Position numbers and translations under genes: made by a program
The notes under the pieces: generated by a model
What the model was told of the DNA's origin: nothing
Database searches by the model: none
Seen by the model: only the letters and a program-made list of their open reading frames with translations
Shown: positions 1 to 10,514 of the stretch, piece by piece
How the letters are laid out: the number at the start of each line of letters is the position of its first letter
Numbering within the stretch: position 1 is the stretch's first letter
Origin: Derxia lacustris
Lineage (GTDB): Bacteria; Pseudomonadota; Gammaproteobacteria; Burkholderiales; Burkholderiaceae_E
DNA: 64,000 nucleotides
Direction: 5' to 3'
Assembly: GCF_002105195.1 (NCBI RefSeq)
Contig: NZ_MUHU01000001.1
Coordinates: 248,001-312,000, forward strand

Positions 1-632
1 AAGATGAAGGTCTCGGCGGGCAAGGCCGGATTGCGCTCGATCTTGCCGAAGCTGAGCCGCGACACTTGTCCGAAAGCGTCACGCAATTCCATTACCTGGG
101 GCAGACCGTCGCGAAAGCCGATGCTGACGCGCTCGAAGCTCGAATCCTTCAGCTTCGGCGTGGCATCGAGCCAGTCGAGACCGTCGTGCTCGCCGGTTTC
201 CTTCAGCGTGAAGTTTCGTTCCAGATCGTTGCTGCCAAACAGGATGGCGGCCGGCGAATCGCCGAGCGCGCTGCCCAGCTTGCGCACCGTCACCTGGTCG
301 AGATCCTTGTCGTAGATCCAGAGCTTCTGGCCGTCGGCCACCAGCAGCTGCTCGAAGGGCTTGGCATAGCTCCAGCGGAACTTGCCCGGCCGCGCGAACG
401 CAAACGTGCCCGACTGGCTGCGCGCCGCCGCGCCGCCGCGCTCGATGCGCTGCACGAAGTCGCCGCGCGCGGTTTTCGTGCCGGCGGTAAACGCCTTGAG
501 CTGGTCGAGCGCGCCGGCCTGGGCCGGGCTTGCGCACAGCGTGGCGAGCGCCACGCAGCCGGCGGCCAGCGCGCGTCGCAGCGCAAGCGGGCCGATGCCG
601 TGCTGGGCACGGCGCAGAAAAAGTGTGGTCAT
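1..632 (-). CDS. lolA: Outer-membrane lipoprotein carrier protein LolA (3' end cut by window)
   Basis: Periplasmic chaperone that carries lipoproteins from the LolCDE transporter to LolB in the outer membrane. The reading frame starts at ATG 632 and is still open at base 1, so the last few residues lie outside the window. The N-terminus is basic and then hydrophobic with an Ala-rich signal peptide (about residues 1-39, ending CASPAQA). The mature part has the family pattern of LolA: GDFVQ early, then [18 protein letters not shown] and [15 protein letters not shown]. It lies 47 bases downstream of ftsK in the same direction, the usual betaproteobacterial ftsK-lolA arrangement, and is probably co-transcribed with it. 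Family assignment is firm. Confidence 0.9.
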   Translation of the reverse strand, partial: MTTLFLRRAQHGIGPLALRRALAAGCVALATLCASPAQAGALDQLKAFTAGTKTARGDFVQRIERGGAAARSQSGTFAFARPGKFRWSYAKPFEQLLVADGQKLWIYDKDLDQVTVRKLGSALGDSPAAILFGSNDLERNFTLKETGEHDGLDWLDATPKLKDSSFERVSIGFRDGLPQVMELRDAFGQVSRLSFGKIERNPALPAETFI

Positions 633-679
633 GGGAGAGGAGAAGTCGCGCGGCAGCCGCGCCTGCCGCCGGACGCGCA

Positions 680-3259
680 TCACTCGTTGCCCGACATGGG
701 CACGAGGATTTCGCGGTTGCCGTTGGTCTGCATCGCGGAAACCAGGCCGGACTGTTCCATCTGTTCGAGCAGCCGGGCGGCGCGGTTGTAACCGATGCGC
801 AGATTGCGCTGCACCAGCGAGATCGAGGCCTTGCGGTTCTTGAGCACGACGGCCACGGCCTGGTCGTAGAGCGCCACGTCCTCGCCGCCTTCCGCGCCCG
901 AGCCGACGCCGCTGCCGGCGCCCAGATCGACCGCGTAATCGCTTTCCACGCCGCCTTCGAGGATGCCCTCGACGTAATCGGGCGGGCCGGCCTTCTTCAG
1001 CTGGGTCACCACGCGATGCACTTCCTCGTCGCTGACGAAGGCGCCGTGGACCCGCGTGGGCAGGCCGGTGCCGGAGGCCATGTAGAGCATGTCGCCCATG
1101 CCCAGCAGCGCCTCGGCGCCCTGCTGGTCGAGGATGGTGCGCGAGTCGATCTTGCTGCTGACCTGGAAGGAAATGCGCGTCGGCACATTGGCCTTGATGA
1201 GGCCGGTAATCACGTCGACGCTCGGCCGCTGCGTGGCCAGGATCAGGTGGATGCCGGCGGCGCGCGCCTTCTGCGCGATGCGCGCGATCAGCTCCTCGAC
1301 CTTCTTGCCGACCACCATCATCAGGTCGGCCAGCTCGTCGATGACGATGACGATGACCGGCAGCCGCTCCAGCGGCTCGGGCGCGTCGGGCGTGAGCGTG
1401 AGCGGATTGGGAATCTTCTCCTCGCGCTTGGCCGCCTCGGCGATCTTGTTGTTGAAGCCGGCCAGATTGCGCACGCCGACCTTGCTCATCAGCCGGTAGC
1501 GCCGCTCCATCTCGGCCACGCACCAGTTGAGCGCATGGCCGGCCTGCTTCATGTCGGTGACCACCGGCGCCAGCAGATGCGGGATGCCTTCGTACATGCT
1601 CATTTCGAGCATCTTCGGGTCGATGAGGATGAGCCGCACTTCTTCGGGCGTGGCCTTGTAGACCAGCGACAGGATCATCGCGTTGATGCCGACCGACTTG
1701 CCCGAACCCGTGGTGCCGGCCACCAGCAGGTGGGGCATCTTGGCCAGATCGGCCACCATCGGCTTGCCGGCGATGTCCTTGCCGAGCGCCATCGTCAGCC
1801 GCGACGGCGCGTCGTTGTAGATGGCCGAGCCGAGGATTTCGCTGAGCCGCACGGTCTGGCGCTTGGGATTCGGCAGCTCCAGGCCCATGGTGTTCTTGCC
1901 CGGAATCGTCTCGACCACGCGGATGCTGGTGAGCGTGAGCGCACGCGCCAGATCCTTGGCCAGATTGACGATCTGCGAGCCCTTCACGCCGGTCGCCGGC
2001 TCGATCTCGTAGCGCGTGATGACCGGGCCCGGAAAGGCGGCGACCACGGTCGCTTCCACGCCGAAGTCCTTCAGCTTCTTCTCGATGAGACGCGAGGTGA
2101 ATTCGAGCGTGTCGGTGCTGACGAATTCCTGCGCCACCGACGGCGGATCGAGCAGCTCGACCGAGGGCATCGCGGAGTCGGACTGGCTGGGGGTGAACGG
2201 CGCCGGATCGGGTCGGGTGGCGCTGGCCGGTGCGGCGGCTGCCAGGGTGGTGGCTGCGGCTGTCGGTCGGGCCGGTGCCGGCGCGGCGCGTGGCGCTGGC
2301 GGCTCGGGCGCGCAGGCGGTCGGCGGCACCGGATCGTCGGGCAGATCGATGAACAGCGGCGTGTCGCGCTGCGCCGGTGCCAGCTCGGGCGGATCGACGA
2401 ACACCGGCTCGATGAACATCGGCTCGACGACCCGCGGATGCGCTTCCTTCATCTCGTCGAAATGCGCGCGCTCGACCGCGACCGTCTCCTCGCGCAGCTG
2501 GGCTGCTGCCGCGCCGGCGCGCTGATCGCGATAGGCCTCGAACCAGAGCCGGACGCGCTCGACACCGCGCTCCACCGCCGCGCCGATGCGCTCGGCCACG
2601 CTCAGCCAGCTCACATGGAAGTAGAACGAGAAGCCGAGAAACAGCGCGGTGACCAGCGCCAGATGCGCACCGAACTCGCCGAACCAGCTGCGCGCATGGC
2701 CGGCAATCGCGCCCCCAAGCAGACCGCCCGCGCCTGACGGGCCTACGCCCGTATAGGGCAGATGCCAGTTCGCGTCGTACCAGCGCAGCGCCTCGTAGCC
2801 GGCGCTCGCGCCCAGCAGCAGCGCAAACGCCGCCGCCGAAATCGCCAGCTGGCGCCGATCGGCCTGCGGCTCGGGCGTCTCGCCGCGCAGCCGCGCGCGC
2901 AGCCGGCGCAAGCCGAGCAGCACATGGCGCGCGCACAGCAGCCCCCACCAGGCGACCGACACGCCAAACAGATAGAGCAGCAGATCGGCCAGCCAGGCGC
3001 CGAAGCGGCCGCCCTTGTTCAGCACGGGATTGCCGGTGTCCTGGCTCCAGCCCGGGTCGCCGGGATGGAAGGTGATGAGGATGGTGAGGAGATAGACCGC
3101 CAGCACCGCGAAGACGATCCAGCGGGCCTCGGCAAGCAGTTCGAGCATGTGCGCCGGCTCGCCCCGGCCTGCAGCCGGGCGCTGCGGGATGAAGGCTTCA
3201 TCGCCGCGGCGGGCGGTGTCGGCACGGCGGCGCGACGAGGAGGGTGAGGCAGAAGGCAT
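680..3259 (-). CDS. ftsK: DNA translocase FtsK
   Basis: Septal DNA pump that moves the replication terminus and activates XerCD recombination at division. The 859 residues give hydrophobic membrane segments in the first ~240 residues, a Pro/Ala-rich linker, then the motor with Walker [11 protein letters not shown] and Walker [15 protein letters not shown], and a C-terminal winged-helix gamma domain (from about residue 785) that reads KOPS. The N-terminal membrane part is short, as in many betaproteobacteria. The start at 3259 (MPSAS) is chosen because a TATAAT box lies exactly 7 bases upstream, which would make the mRNA leaderless. A later Met (MLEL, about 37 codons in) is the alternative but has no clear ribosome binding site. 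Confidence 0.93.
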   Translation of the reverse strand: MPSASPSSSRRRADTARRGDEAFIPQRPAAGRGEPAHMLELLAEARWIVFAVLAVYLLTILITFHPGDPGWSQDTGNPVLNKGGRFGAWLADLLLYLFGVSVAWWGLLCARHVLLGLRRLRARLRGETPEPQADRRQLAISAAAFALLLGASAGYEALRWYDANWHLPYTGVGPSGAGGLLGGAIAGHARSWFGEFGAHLALVTALFLGFSFYFHVSWLSVAERIGAAVERGVERVRLWFEAYRDQRAGAAAAQLREETVAVERAHFDEMKEAHPRVVEPMFIEPVFVDPPELAPAQRDTPLFIDLPDDPVPPTACAPEPPAPRAAPAPARPTAAATTLAAAAPASATRPDPAPFTPSQSDSAMPSVELLDPPSVAQEFVSTDTLEFTSRLIEKKLKDFGVEATVVAAFPGPVITRYEIEPATGVKGSQIVNLAKDLARALTLTSIRVVETIPGKNTMGLELPNPKRQTVRLSEILGSAIYNDAPSRLTMALGKDIAGKPMVADLAKMPHLLVAGTTGSGKSVGINAMILSLVYKATPEEVRLILIDPKMLEMSMYEGIPHLLAPVVTDMKQAGHALNWCVAEMERRYRLMSKVGVRNLAGFNNKIAEAAKREEKIPNPLTLTPDAPEPLERLPVIVIVIDELADLMMVVGKKVEELIARIAQKARAAGIHLILATQRPSVDVITGLIKANVPTRISFQVSSKIDSRTILDQQGAEALLGMGDMLYMASGTGLPTRVHGAFVSDEEVHRVVTQLKKAGPPDYVEGILEGGVESDYAVDLGAGSGVGSGAEGGEDVALYDQAVAVVLKNRKASISLVQRNLRIGYNRAARLLEQMEQSGLVSAMQTNGNREILVPMSGNE

Positions 3260-3266
3260 GCAACCG

Positions 3267-3272
3267 ATTATA
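3267..3272 (-). promoter_or_regulatory. -10 element of ftsK, spaced for a leaderless transcript
   Basis: Perfect TATAAT on the minus strand, in the context ACCTATAATCGG, with 7 bases between it and the ATG at 3259. Transcription would begin at or next to the start codon. No good -35 hexamer is visible at the expected distance. The same arrangement occurs in front of the kinase gene at 8851. Confidence 0.5.
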
Positions 3273-3301
3273 GGTCGCAGCCCCAGGCGGCCTTGCCCGG
3301 A

Positions 3302-3964
3302 TCAGGCGGGCTCTTGCTCGTTGATGACGATGGTGCCGTCGTCGCGTTCAACGAAATAGCCGTCGGTCTCCAGATCCTTCATCACGCGGGAAACCATCTC
3401 GCGCGATGCGCCGATCATCTTGGCGATCTCCTGGCGCGCCGGCAGCTTGTGGCGCACGACGCGCTTGCCGTCGATCAGCTCGGAGAAATCGAGCAGCACA
3501 CGGGCGACCCGGCCATACACATCGAGCAACGCAAGCGTCTCGATCTTCTTGTCGGCAACGCGCAGGCGACGCACGAGCCCGCGCATGATGTTCATCGCCA
3601 CCTCGGGATTGCCCGCAAGATGGCGCCGGAAATCGTCCTTGCTCACGACGATGAAGTGCGACTGCTCGATGGTGATGACCGACGCCGACGACGGATTGTT
3701 GTCGATCAGGCTCATCTCGCCAAAGAACTCGCCCGGCCCGAGCACGGCAAGGATGACCTCCTTGCCATCCTGGTCGGCGATCTGCACCTTCGCCCGACCG
3801 GCGATGATGATGAACATGTTGTCCGCTGGCTGCCCCTCGGTGACGATGACCCGGTTCTTGGGGAAAGCCTTGCGGACCAGCGTACGGGTGAGCAGTTCAA
3901 GCTGAACGTCATCGAGGCCGTAAAACAGCGGCACTCGGCGCAGCATCTCGACGTTGGTGGACAT
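3302..3964 (-). CDS. Crp/Fnr-family transcriptional regulator
   Basis: Cyclic-nucleotide-type regulator of 220 residues: an N-terminal beta-roll sensor (about 10-125, with GEFFGEMSLIDNNPSSAS at the ligand pocket), a long dimer helix, and a C-terminal helix-turn-helix (about 177-198, RQEIAKMIGASREMVSRVM). It has no N-terminal cysteine cluster, so it is not an oxygen-sensing Fnr. The pocket reads PSSAS where classical cAMP-binding Crp has an Arg-containing motif (RxA), so cAMP binding is doubtful and another ligand, such as a cyclic dinucleotide as in Clp-type members, is possible. It sits between ftsK and the divergent trxB. The 174-base gap to trxB should hold both promoters. Confidence 0.85.
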   Translation of the reverse strand: MSTNVEMLRRVPLFYGLDDVQLELLTRTLVRKAFPKNRVIVTEGQPADNMFIIIAGRAKVQIADQDGKEVILAVLGPGEFFGEMSLIDNNPSSASVITIEQSHFIVVSKDDFRRHLAGNPEVAMNIMRGLVRRLRVADKKIETLALLDVYGRVARVLLDFSELIDGKRVVRHKLPARQEIAKMIGASREMVSRVMKDLETDGYFVERDDGTIVINEQEPA

Positions 3965-4108
3965 TGGGACCTGAGAAAATACTTGAATGCGGAAAGGGCT
4001 ATCTGCGGCCTTTTATAATCAAAGGTTTTGCAAATGTCCATTGAATGCTCGACGTTTTCGGCCGTGTGCTTCAAACGCGGTCTAGGGCACAACCAAGTGC
4101 GGAGATAA

Positions 4109-5101
<993 letters not shown>

Positions 5102-5121
5102 CCGGGACGTGACCGCGCGGC

Positions 5122-5769
5122 ATGAGCCGGCATCGCATCCAGTCGCTGGCCGAGCTCGGCGCGCTGCGCAAGGCGCTCGAAGCCGAGCAGCGCGCCCGTG
5201 CCGAGGCCGAGCGCCGCGCGCGCGAGGAAGCGGCGCGGCGCGATGCCCTGGCGCGTGAATTCGAGCGCGCCGTCGGCGCGGTGACGCCGCTGCTGCGGCC
5301 GCCGACCGTCGAGCATCCGCGGCCGGCGCCCGAGCCGCTGCCGCGCCAGCGCGAGGCCGACGAGCGCGCCGCGCTGGCGCAAAGCCTGTCCGATGAATTC
5401 GATCCGGCGACGCTGCTCGATTCGGATGCCGAGCTGGGCTGGCATCGGCCGACGCTCGGGCCGGAGGTGGTGCGCAAGCTGCGCGGCGGCCACTGGGTGA
5501 TCCAGGGCGAACTCGATCTGCATGGCGCGCGCACCGAGGAGGCGCGCGAGCTGCTGGGGGATTTTCTGCGTCATGCCTTGCGCACCGGGCTGCGCTGCGT
5601 GCGCGTGGTGCATGGCAAGGGGCTCGGCTCGAAAGGCCGTCAGCCCGTGCTCAAGGGCAAGGTCAAGCGCTGGCTGGTGCAGCGCGAGGAGGTAATCGCC
5701 TTCTGCCAGGCCCGGGCGCCCGACGGTGGCGCCGGCGCCCTGATCGTGCTGCTGCGGGCGACGCGCTAG
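5122..5769 (+). CDS. Smr-domain protein
   Basis: Protein of 215 residues with a charged, coiled-coil-like N-terminal half (Arg/Glu/Ala-rich, residues 10-50) and a C-terminal Smr domain from about residue 125. The Smr core motifs are visible as GELDLHG and VVHGKGLGSKG. Smr domains of the MutS2 C-terminal type nick or bind nucleic acids, and stand-alone proteobacterial versions (YdaL/SmrA type) have DNA endonuclease activity. The substrate here is unknown. The gene follows trxB by 20 bases and ends 15 bases from the convergent glnB. Confidence 0.85.
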   Translation: MSRHRIQSLAELGALRKALEAEQRARAEAERRAREEAARRDALAREFERAVGAVTPLLRPPTVEHPRPAPEPLPRQREADERAALAQSLSDEFDPATLLDSDAELGWHRPTLGPEVVRKLRGGHWVIQGELDLHGARTEEARELLGDFLRHALRTGLRCVRVVHGKGLGSKGRQPVLKGKVKRWLVQREEVIAFCQARAPDGGAGALIVLLRATR

Positions 5770-5784
5770 CAGCCGATACCGATC

Positions 5785-6183
<399 letters not shown>

Positions 6184-6225
6184 TTATTTCGCTGGGTGGC
6201 GCGAGTATGCCGTGTCAGCAAGCTT

Positions 6226-7497
6226 TCATTGCGGCTCGCGCTCGGGGCGCCAGCGCGGCCCGACGGGCGTGCGCGGCGGGTCGGCGATGAAGTCGCGCAC
6301 GGCTTGCAGCAGCCGCGCGGTGTCGGCCGGATCGAAGCCGCGCGCCAGGATGCGGCGCTCGGCCAGACCGTCGTCGAGCGCGAGTTGCAGGATCTCGTCG
6401 ACGATGTCGGCCGCCGGCAAGGGCTGGCCGGCGCGGTCGCGCAGGCCGCCGCGGCCGGCCCGGGCGAGCGCGCGATCGAGGTTGGCACCGTCGTCGGCCA
6501 GCCACAGCGCCAGCCGCACGATCTCGCTGCGGTACATGTCGCGCAGCGGTGCCCAGGCTTCGAGATCGACGGCCGCCGCCGGACCGCAGATCCGGGCGCT
6601 GCGGTCGAGCGGCAGCAGCCGCCGCGCGACGCCATCGTCCGCCGCTACGACGCGATCCGCCCCGAGCGCACGCCGGCAGAGCCAGCCCAGCAGCGCCGCG
6701 CCGATGCCGCCGTCATCCGCTATCTGCGCCCGGTCCGGCACGCGCTCGGCGATGGCCGCGAGCAGCAGCCGCAGCCAGCGCGCCTCGGGCGGCAGCCGCG
6801 GCTCGATCGGGCCGCGCCGCAGCGCCAGCTGATGCTGGTCGGCGCGGCCGGCACGGTCGAGTTCGAGCAGCGCCAGCGCCGGCTGGGCCAGCGCCAGCCG
6901 GGCCTGCTCGGTGCCGAAGGCGTCGAACGCGAACGAGCTGCCGTCGAAGCGCGTCGCATCGTCGCCGCCGACCGGATTGACGCAGAGCAGCGGCAGCCGC
7001 AGCCGGCGCGCCACCTCGGCCGGGACGGTTTCGCGCTCGTCGAAATCGTCGAACCGCGCCGGCCAGGCGGCCGGCAGCAGCAGCAGTTCGGCCTCGGCGA
7101 GCGCCGGCGCCAGCACCGCGACCGCCGATTCGGTGGCCGACGCGGCATCGATGCCGGCTGCCAGCGCAGCGAAGTCCTGGTCGAAGACGATGGCCATGCG
7201 CTGCCCGGCCAGCTCGATGCAGCGCGGCGCACCGGCCGCCAGCCGCGCCACCGGCCGGCCACCCACCAGCACCTCGGCGCTGGCCGGCGTCTGGCCGAGC
7301 ACCACCGCGAGCTGCGGCCAGGCCGCCAGCCCCGCCAGCGCGGTCGGGCACAAACCGTGCAGCGCCAGCAACGGCGTCAGCACCAGATCGGCGCCCTGCG
7401 CGGCCGCCGCGCCGCAGGCCGCGACCGCGCGCGCCGCATTGCCCTCGGCGTCGCCCGGAATGCAACCAATCTGCGCCAGCGCGATTCTCAGCGTCAT
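6226..7497 (-). CDS. Degenerate NAD+ synthetase (NadE)-like protein, probable pseudoenzyme
   Basis: Protein of 423 residues aligned by eye with glutamine-dependent NAD+ synthetase, which is normally about 540 residues. The fold order is kept: an N-terminal nitrilase-like half starting MTLRIALAQIGCIPGDAEGN, the VNPVGGDDATRFDGSSFAFD segment near 173-192, and a C-terminal half ending with the AWAPLRDMYRSEIVRL and LPAADIVDEILQLALDDG segments. The key residues are gone. The glutaminase Glu in PELAL is Leu43, the nucleophilic Cys (ICEDxW) is Phe105, and the ATP loop SGGxDS reads DDGGIGAA (261-268). About 80 residues of the synthetase core are also missing. The frame is intact and codon use resembles the neighbours, so it is probably expressed. 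ATG 7497 gives the NadE-like N-terminus. Confidence 0.75.
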   Translation of the reverse strand: MTLRIALAQIGCIPGDAEGNAARAVAACGAAAAQGADLVLTPLLALHGLCPTALAGLAAWPQLAVVLGQTPASAEVLVGGRPVARLAAGAPRCIELAGQRMAIVFDQDFAALAAGIDAASATESAVAVLAPALAEAELLLLPAAWPARFDDFDERETVPAEVARRLRLPLLCVNPVGGDDATRFDGSSFAFDAFGTEQARLALAQPALALLELDRAGRADQHQLALRRGPIEPRLPPEARWLRLLLAAIAERVPDRAQIADDGGIGAALLGWLCRRALGADRVVAADDGVARRLLPLDRSARICGPAAAVDLEAWAPLRDMYRSEIVRLALWLADDGANLDRALARAGRGGLRDRAGQPLPAADIVDEILQLALDDGLAERRILARGFDPADTARLLQAVRDFIADPPRTPVGPRWRPEREPQ

Positions 7498-7581
7498 GCG
7501 GCACCGCCGCGCGACAGACCGAACAAACGCCACATCACGCGAAAACGCCGGCTGCGGCCGGCAGGGAAGGAAACGATCGCC

Positions 7582-8784
7582 ATGAGCGCAGCGATGACAG
7601 AGACGGAAGCCGGCGATGGTACGCGGCTGGTAAGCGACCTCGCGGCCATCGGCGCCGAGCGCTGGAACGCCCTGGTCCGCGTCGCCACCGGCCGGCTGCA
7701 CCCGGCCTTGCGCCACGAATATCTCGACGCCTTTCACGCCAGCGGCTGCGCCACTCGCGCCAGCGGCTGGGAGCCGGGCTATCTCACGCTGTGGCGCGCC
7801 GGCGAGCTGATCGCCGCCGCCCCGCTCTACCGCAAGTACCACTCCTGGGGCGAGTACGTGTTCGACTGGGCCTGGGCCGAGGCTTATGAACGCAACGGCC
7901 TGCGCTACTACCCCAAGCTGCTGGTCGCGGTGCCGTTCACGCCGGTCGGCGCGCCCAAGCTGCTGGCGGTCGATGCCGAGGCGCGCGCCGCGCTGGCCAC
8001 CGCGCTGCTAAAGCATGCGGTCGCCAGCGGACTGTCGTCGCTGCATGTGCTGTTCACCGATGCCGACGAAAGCGCCCTGCTCGAATCGGCCGGCCTGATG
8101 CTGCGGCGCAATGTGCAATTCCACTGGCACAACCCGGGCTGGAGCGGCTTCGACGACTACCTGGCCAGCCTGGCCCAGCCCAAGCGCAAGAAAATCCGCG
8201 CCGAGCGGCGCCAAGTGGCGGCGGCCGGCGTCACCTTCCAGAAGCTGACCGGCGCCGACATCACGCCCGAGCACTGGGCCTTCTTCCACCGCTGCTACAG
8301 CAACACCTATCTCGAACACCACTCGCGGCCCTATCTCAATCTCGACTTCTTCCAGCGCCTGGGCGCGTCGATGGGCGAGCAGGTACTGCTGGTGATCGGC
8401 AGCCGCGACGGCCGGCCGGTCGCGGCCGCGCTCAACCTGTTCGACGCCGATTCGCTCTACGGCCGCTACTGGGGCGCGCTCGAACACATCGCCTGCCTGC
8501 ATTTCGAGGCCTGCTACTACCAGGCGATCGAGTTCTGCATCGACCGCGGCATCCGGCATTTCGAGGGCGGCGCGCAGGGCGAGCACAAGCTCGCGCGCGG
8601 CTTTCTGCCGGCCGAGATGCGCAGTGCGCACTGGATCGGCGCGCCCAAGTTCGCCGATGCGGTCGAGCACTATCTCCAGCGCGAAAGCCAGGGCATCGAG
8701 CGCTATATCGACGAACTGGAAGCGCACACTCCCTTTCGTCAGAACCCAGCAATCGACCGCCCGGCGGCTGACGCAAGCCCTTGA
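7582..8784 (+). CDS. GNAT-like N-acyltransferase, COG3146 (peptidogalycan biosynthesis type)
   Basis: Protein of 400 residues of the COG3146/DUF482 family, which has an acetyltransferase-like fold. Family traits seen are the aromatic LYRKYHSWGEYVFDWAWA segment (about 77-94), PKLLVAVPFTPVGAPKLL (about 112-129), QPKRKKIRAERR, and the C-terminal EGGAQGEHKLARGFLP. The reaction is not established for the family. The start at ATG 7582 is supported by a GGGAAGGA ribosome binding site and matches the family N-terminus. The gene is divergent from the NadE-like gene, with 84 bases between the two starts, and is followed 66 bases later by the kinase gene. Confidence 0.8.
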   Translation: MSAAMTETEAGDGTRLVSDLAAIGAERWNALVRVATGRLHPALRHEYLDAFHASGCATRASGWEPGYLTLWRAGELIAAAPLYRKYHSWGEYVFDWAWAEAYERNGLRYYPKLLVAVPFTPVGAPKLLAVDAEARAALATALLKHAVASGLSSLHVLFTDADESALLESAGLMLRRNVQFHWHNPGWSGFDDYLASLAQPKRKKIRAERRQVAAAGVTFQKLTGADITPEHWAFFHRCYSNTYLEHHSRPYLNLDFFQRLGASMGEQVLLVIGSRDGRPVAAALNLFDADSLYGRYWGALEHIACLHFEACYYQAIEFCIDRGIRHFEGGAQGEHKLARGFLPAEMRSAHWIGAPKFADAVEHYLQRESQGIERYIDELEAHTPFRQNPAIDRPAADASP

Positions 8785-8837
8785 ACCGGCAGGCGAAACC
8801 TCGCCTGATCGAGTGAATTGCAGGGGTATTGCCCGCC

Positions 8838-8843
8838 TATAAT
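8838..8843 (+). promoter_or_regulatory. -10 element of the kinase gene, spaced for a leaderless transcript
   Basis: Perfect TATAAT in the context GCCTATAATCCG, followed by 7 bases (CCGCCGC) and then the ATG at 8851. The spacing is the same as at ftsK (3259). No ribosome binding site can fit between them. A TTGCAG at 8818 is too close (14 bases) to be a good -35. Confidence 0.5.
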
Positions 8844-8850
8844 CCGCCGC

Positions 8851-10512
8851 ATGAATGCTGCGACCGGCGCGATCCCCCTGCCCGGCGTCCCGACGATCGG
8901 ACGCTTCCGGATCGAGCGGACCCTGGGGGTCGGCTCGATGGGAACGGTATACCTCGCGCACGACTCCGTGCTGCACCGCAGCGTGGCGATCAAGACGCTC
9001 AGCGTGCATCTCGCACCGTCCGAGGCGCGCGCCTTCGAGGACAGCTTCCTCAACGAAGCCCGCGCGGTCGCCCGGCTCAACCATCCCAACATCGTCACCG
9101 TGTATGACGCCGGGCGCGTCGGCGGCGTGCCCTACATCGCGATGGAATGCCTCGACGGCCAGGAGCTCAAGCAGCGGCTGGCGCGCGCCGGGCGCATGCC
9201 GATGCGCGAGTTCGTCGAGCTGTTCGTGCGCGTGGCCGATGCGCTCGACTATGCGCATCGCCACGGCATCGTTCACCGCGACATCAAGCCGGCCAACATC
9301 TTCCTCACCGCCAAGTCGGGGCCCAAGGTGCTCGATTTCGGCATCGCGCAGGCGGCCACGCTGGGCCAGCCGCCGGCCGCGCGCCAGCAGGGCACGCTGG
9401 TCGGCACGCCCAACTACATGTCGCCCGAGCTGATCCAGGGCCAGCCGCTCGACGGCCGCTCCGACCTGTTCTCGCTCGGCGTGGTGATGTACGAGGTGCT
9501 CACCGGCAAGCTGCCGTTCAGCGGCCGCACGCTCGACGAGCTGACGCAGAACATCGTCAACGCGCCGGTCACGCCGCCGCAGACGCTCAATCCCGACGTG
9601 CCGATCGAGATTTCGGCCATCGTGGCGCGCGCACTGGCCAAGCTGCCCGAGCAGCGCTATGCCGATGCGCGCGCGCTGGCCGACGATCTGCGCCGCCAGC
9701 TCGAACGCATGGATGTGCAGCGGCTGGTCACGCGTGCCGGCATGGCGCTGCCGGCGGCCGTGGCGGCCGCGCCGCGCCGCAGCCGCGGGTTGCTGGCGCT
9801 GCTGCTGACCGGGCTGGTCGCGGGCGGCGTGTTCTGGCAGCTGGGCCGGCAGGAAGCGCCAGCCGCACGGCCGGCCACGGCCGTGGCCCGCGCCGTGACG
9901 CCCGCGCCGACGGTCGTCGCGCCAGCCGCCACGCCGGCTGCCGACCCGGCCGCCGCTGGCACGCCCGCCACCGACGCCGCACCGGCCGATCCGGCACCGA
10001 CCGAACCGCAAGCCGCCACGCCCGAGGCTCCGGCCGGCGAGCCGGCGATGCCGGCAACCGCTTCCGGCCGCCCGGCCACAGGCGCGCTGCAGCCGCCACG
10101 CGCCCGCAGCCCGGCGCCGCTCATGCCCGATCCCGCGCCGCCGGCCGGCAGCACCCTCGTCGGGCCGCCAGCGGTCGGCGCGCCGTCGTCCGCGCCAGCG
10201 CCGGCCGCGCCTGCCGGCACCGGCAATGCCGCGCGCAACGCTCGGCTGGCGCCGCAGGCCGCCCGCCCGGCGGCAAGCCCGGCCAGCCCCGCCGCACCGG
10301 CGGTCGTCGCCGGCACACTCGATCTGGCAGTCAGCCCCTGGGGCGAAGTCATCATCAACGGGCAGTCGCGCGGACTCACGCCGCCGCTGTCGTCGATCAA
10401 GCTGGCGCCGGGCAGCTACAGCATCGAAATCCGCAACGGCGACTTCCCGACCTACTTCACCACGGCCGACATCCAGTCCAACGGCAGCACCCGCATCCGG
10501 CACAAGTTCTGA
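8851..10512 (+). CDS. Membrane Ser/Thr protein kinase with C-terminal PEGA-like domain
   Basis: Hanks-type kinase of 553 residues. Visible kinase motifs are the Gly-rich loop GVGSMGTVYLAHD (26-38), catalytic Lys48 in AIKTL, HRDIKPAN (142-149), DFG (162-164) and GTPNYMSPE (185-193). The set is complete, so it should be active. A single membrane span lies at about 311-332 (GLLALLLTGLVAGGVFW). A long Ala/Pro linker follows, and the last ~65 residues form a PEGA-like beta domain (GEVIINGQSRGLTPPL, PGSYSIEIRNG) that would be periplasmic. A TPR lipoprotein gene begins 2 bases after the stop, so the two products probably work together. A matching PP2C phosphatase and FHA protein are encoded about 35 kb away (45273-46911). 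Confidence 0.92.
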   Translation: MNAATGAIPLPGVPTIGRFRIERTLGVGSMGTVYLAHDSVLHRSVAIKTLSVHLAPSEARAFEDSFLNEARAVARLNHPNIVTVYDAGRVGGVPYIAMECLDGQELKQRLARAGRMPMREFVELFVRVADALDYAHRHGIVHRDIKPANIFLTAKSGPKVLDFGIAQAATLGQPPAARQQGTLVGTPNYMSPELIQGQPLDGRSDLFSLGVVMYEVLTGKLPFSGRTLDELTQNIVNAPVTPPQTLNPDVPIEISAIVARALAKLPEQRYADARALADDLRRQLERMDVQRLVTRAGMALPAAVAAAPRRSRGLLALLLTGLVAGGVFWQLGRQEAPAARPATAVARAVTPAPTVVAPAATPAADPAAAGTPATDAAPADPAPTEPQAATPEAPAGEPAMPATASGRPATGALQPPRARSPAPLMPDPAPPAGSTLVGPPAVGAPSSAPAPAAPAGTGNAARNARLAPQAARPAASPASPAAPAVVAGTLDLAVSPWGEVIINGQSRGLTPPLSSIKLAPGSYSIEIRNGDFPTYFTTADIQSNGSTRIRHKF

Positions 10513-10514
10513 TC

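Noticed and set aside
530-2737. Long open frame of 735 codons on the plus strand opposite ftsK
   Set aside because: Arg/Ala/His-rich shadow typical of high-G+C coding DNA; the minus strand clearly encodes FtsK with all motifs.
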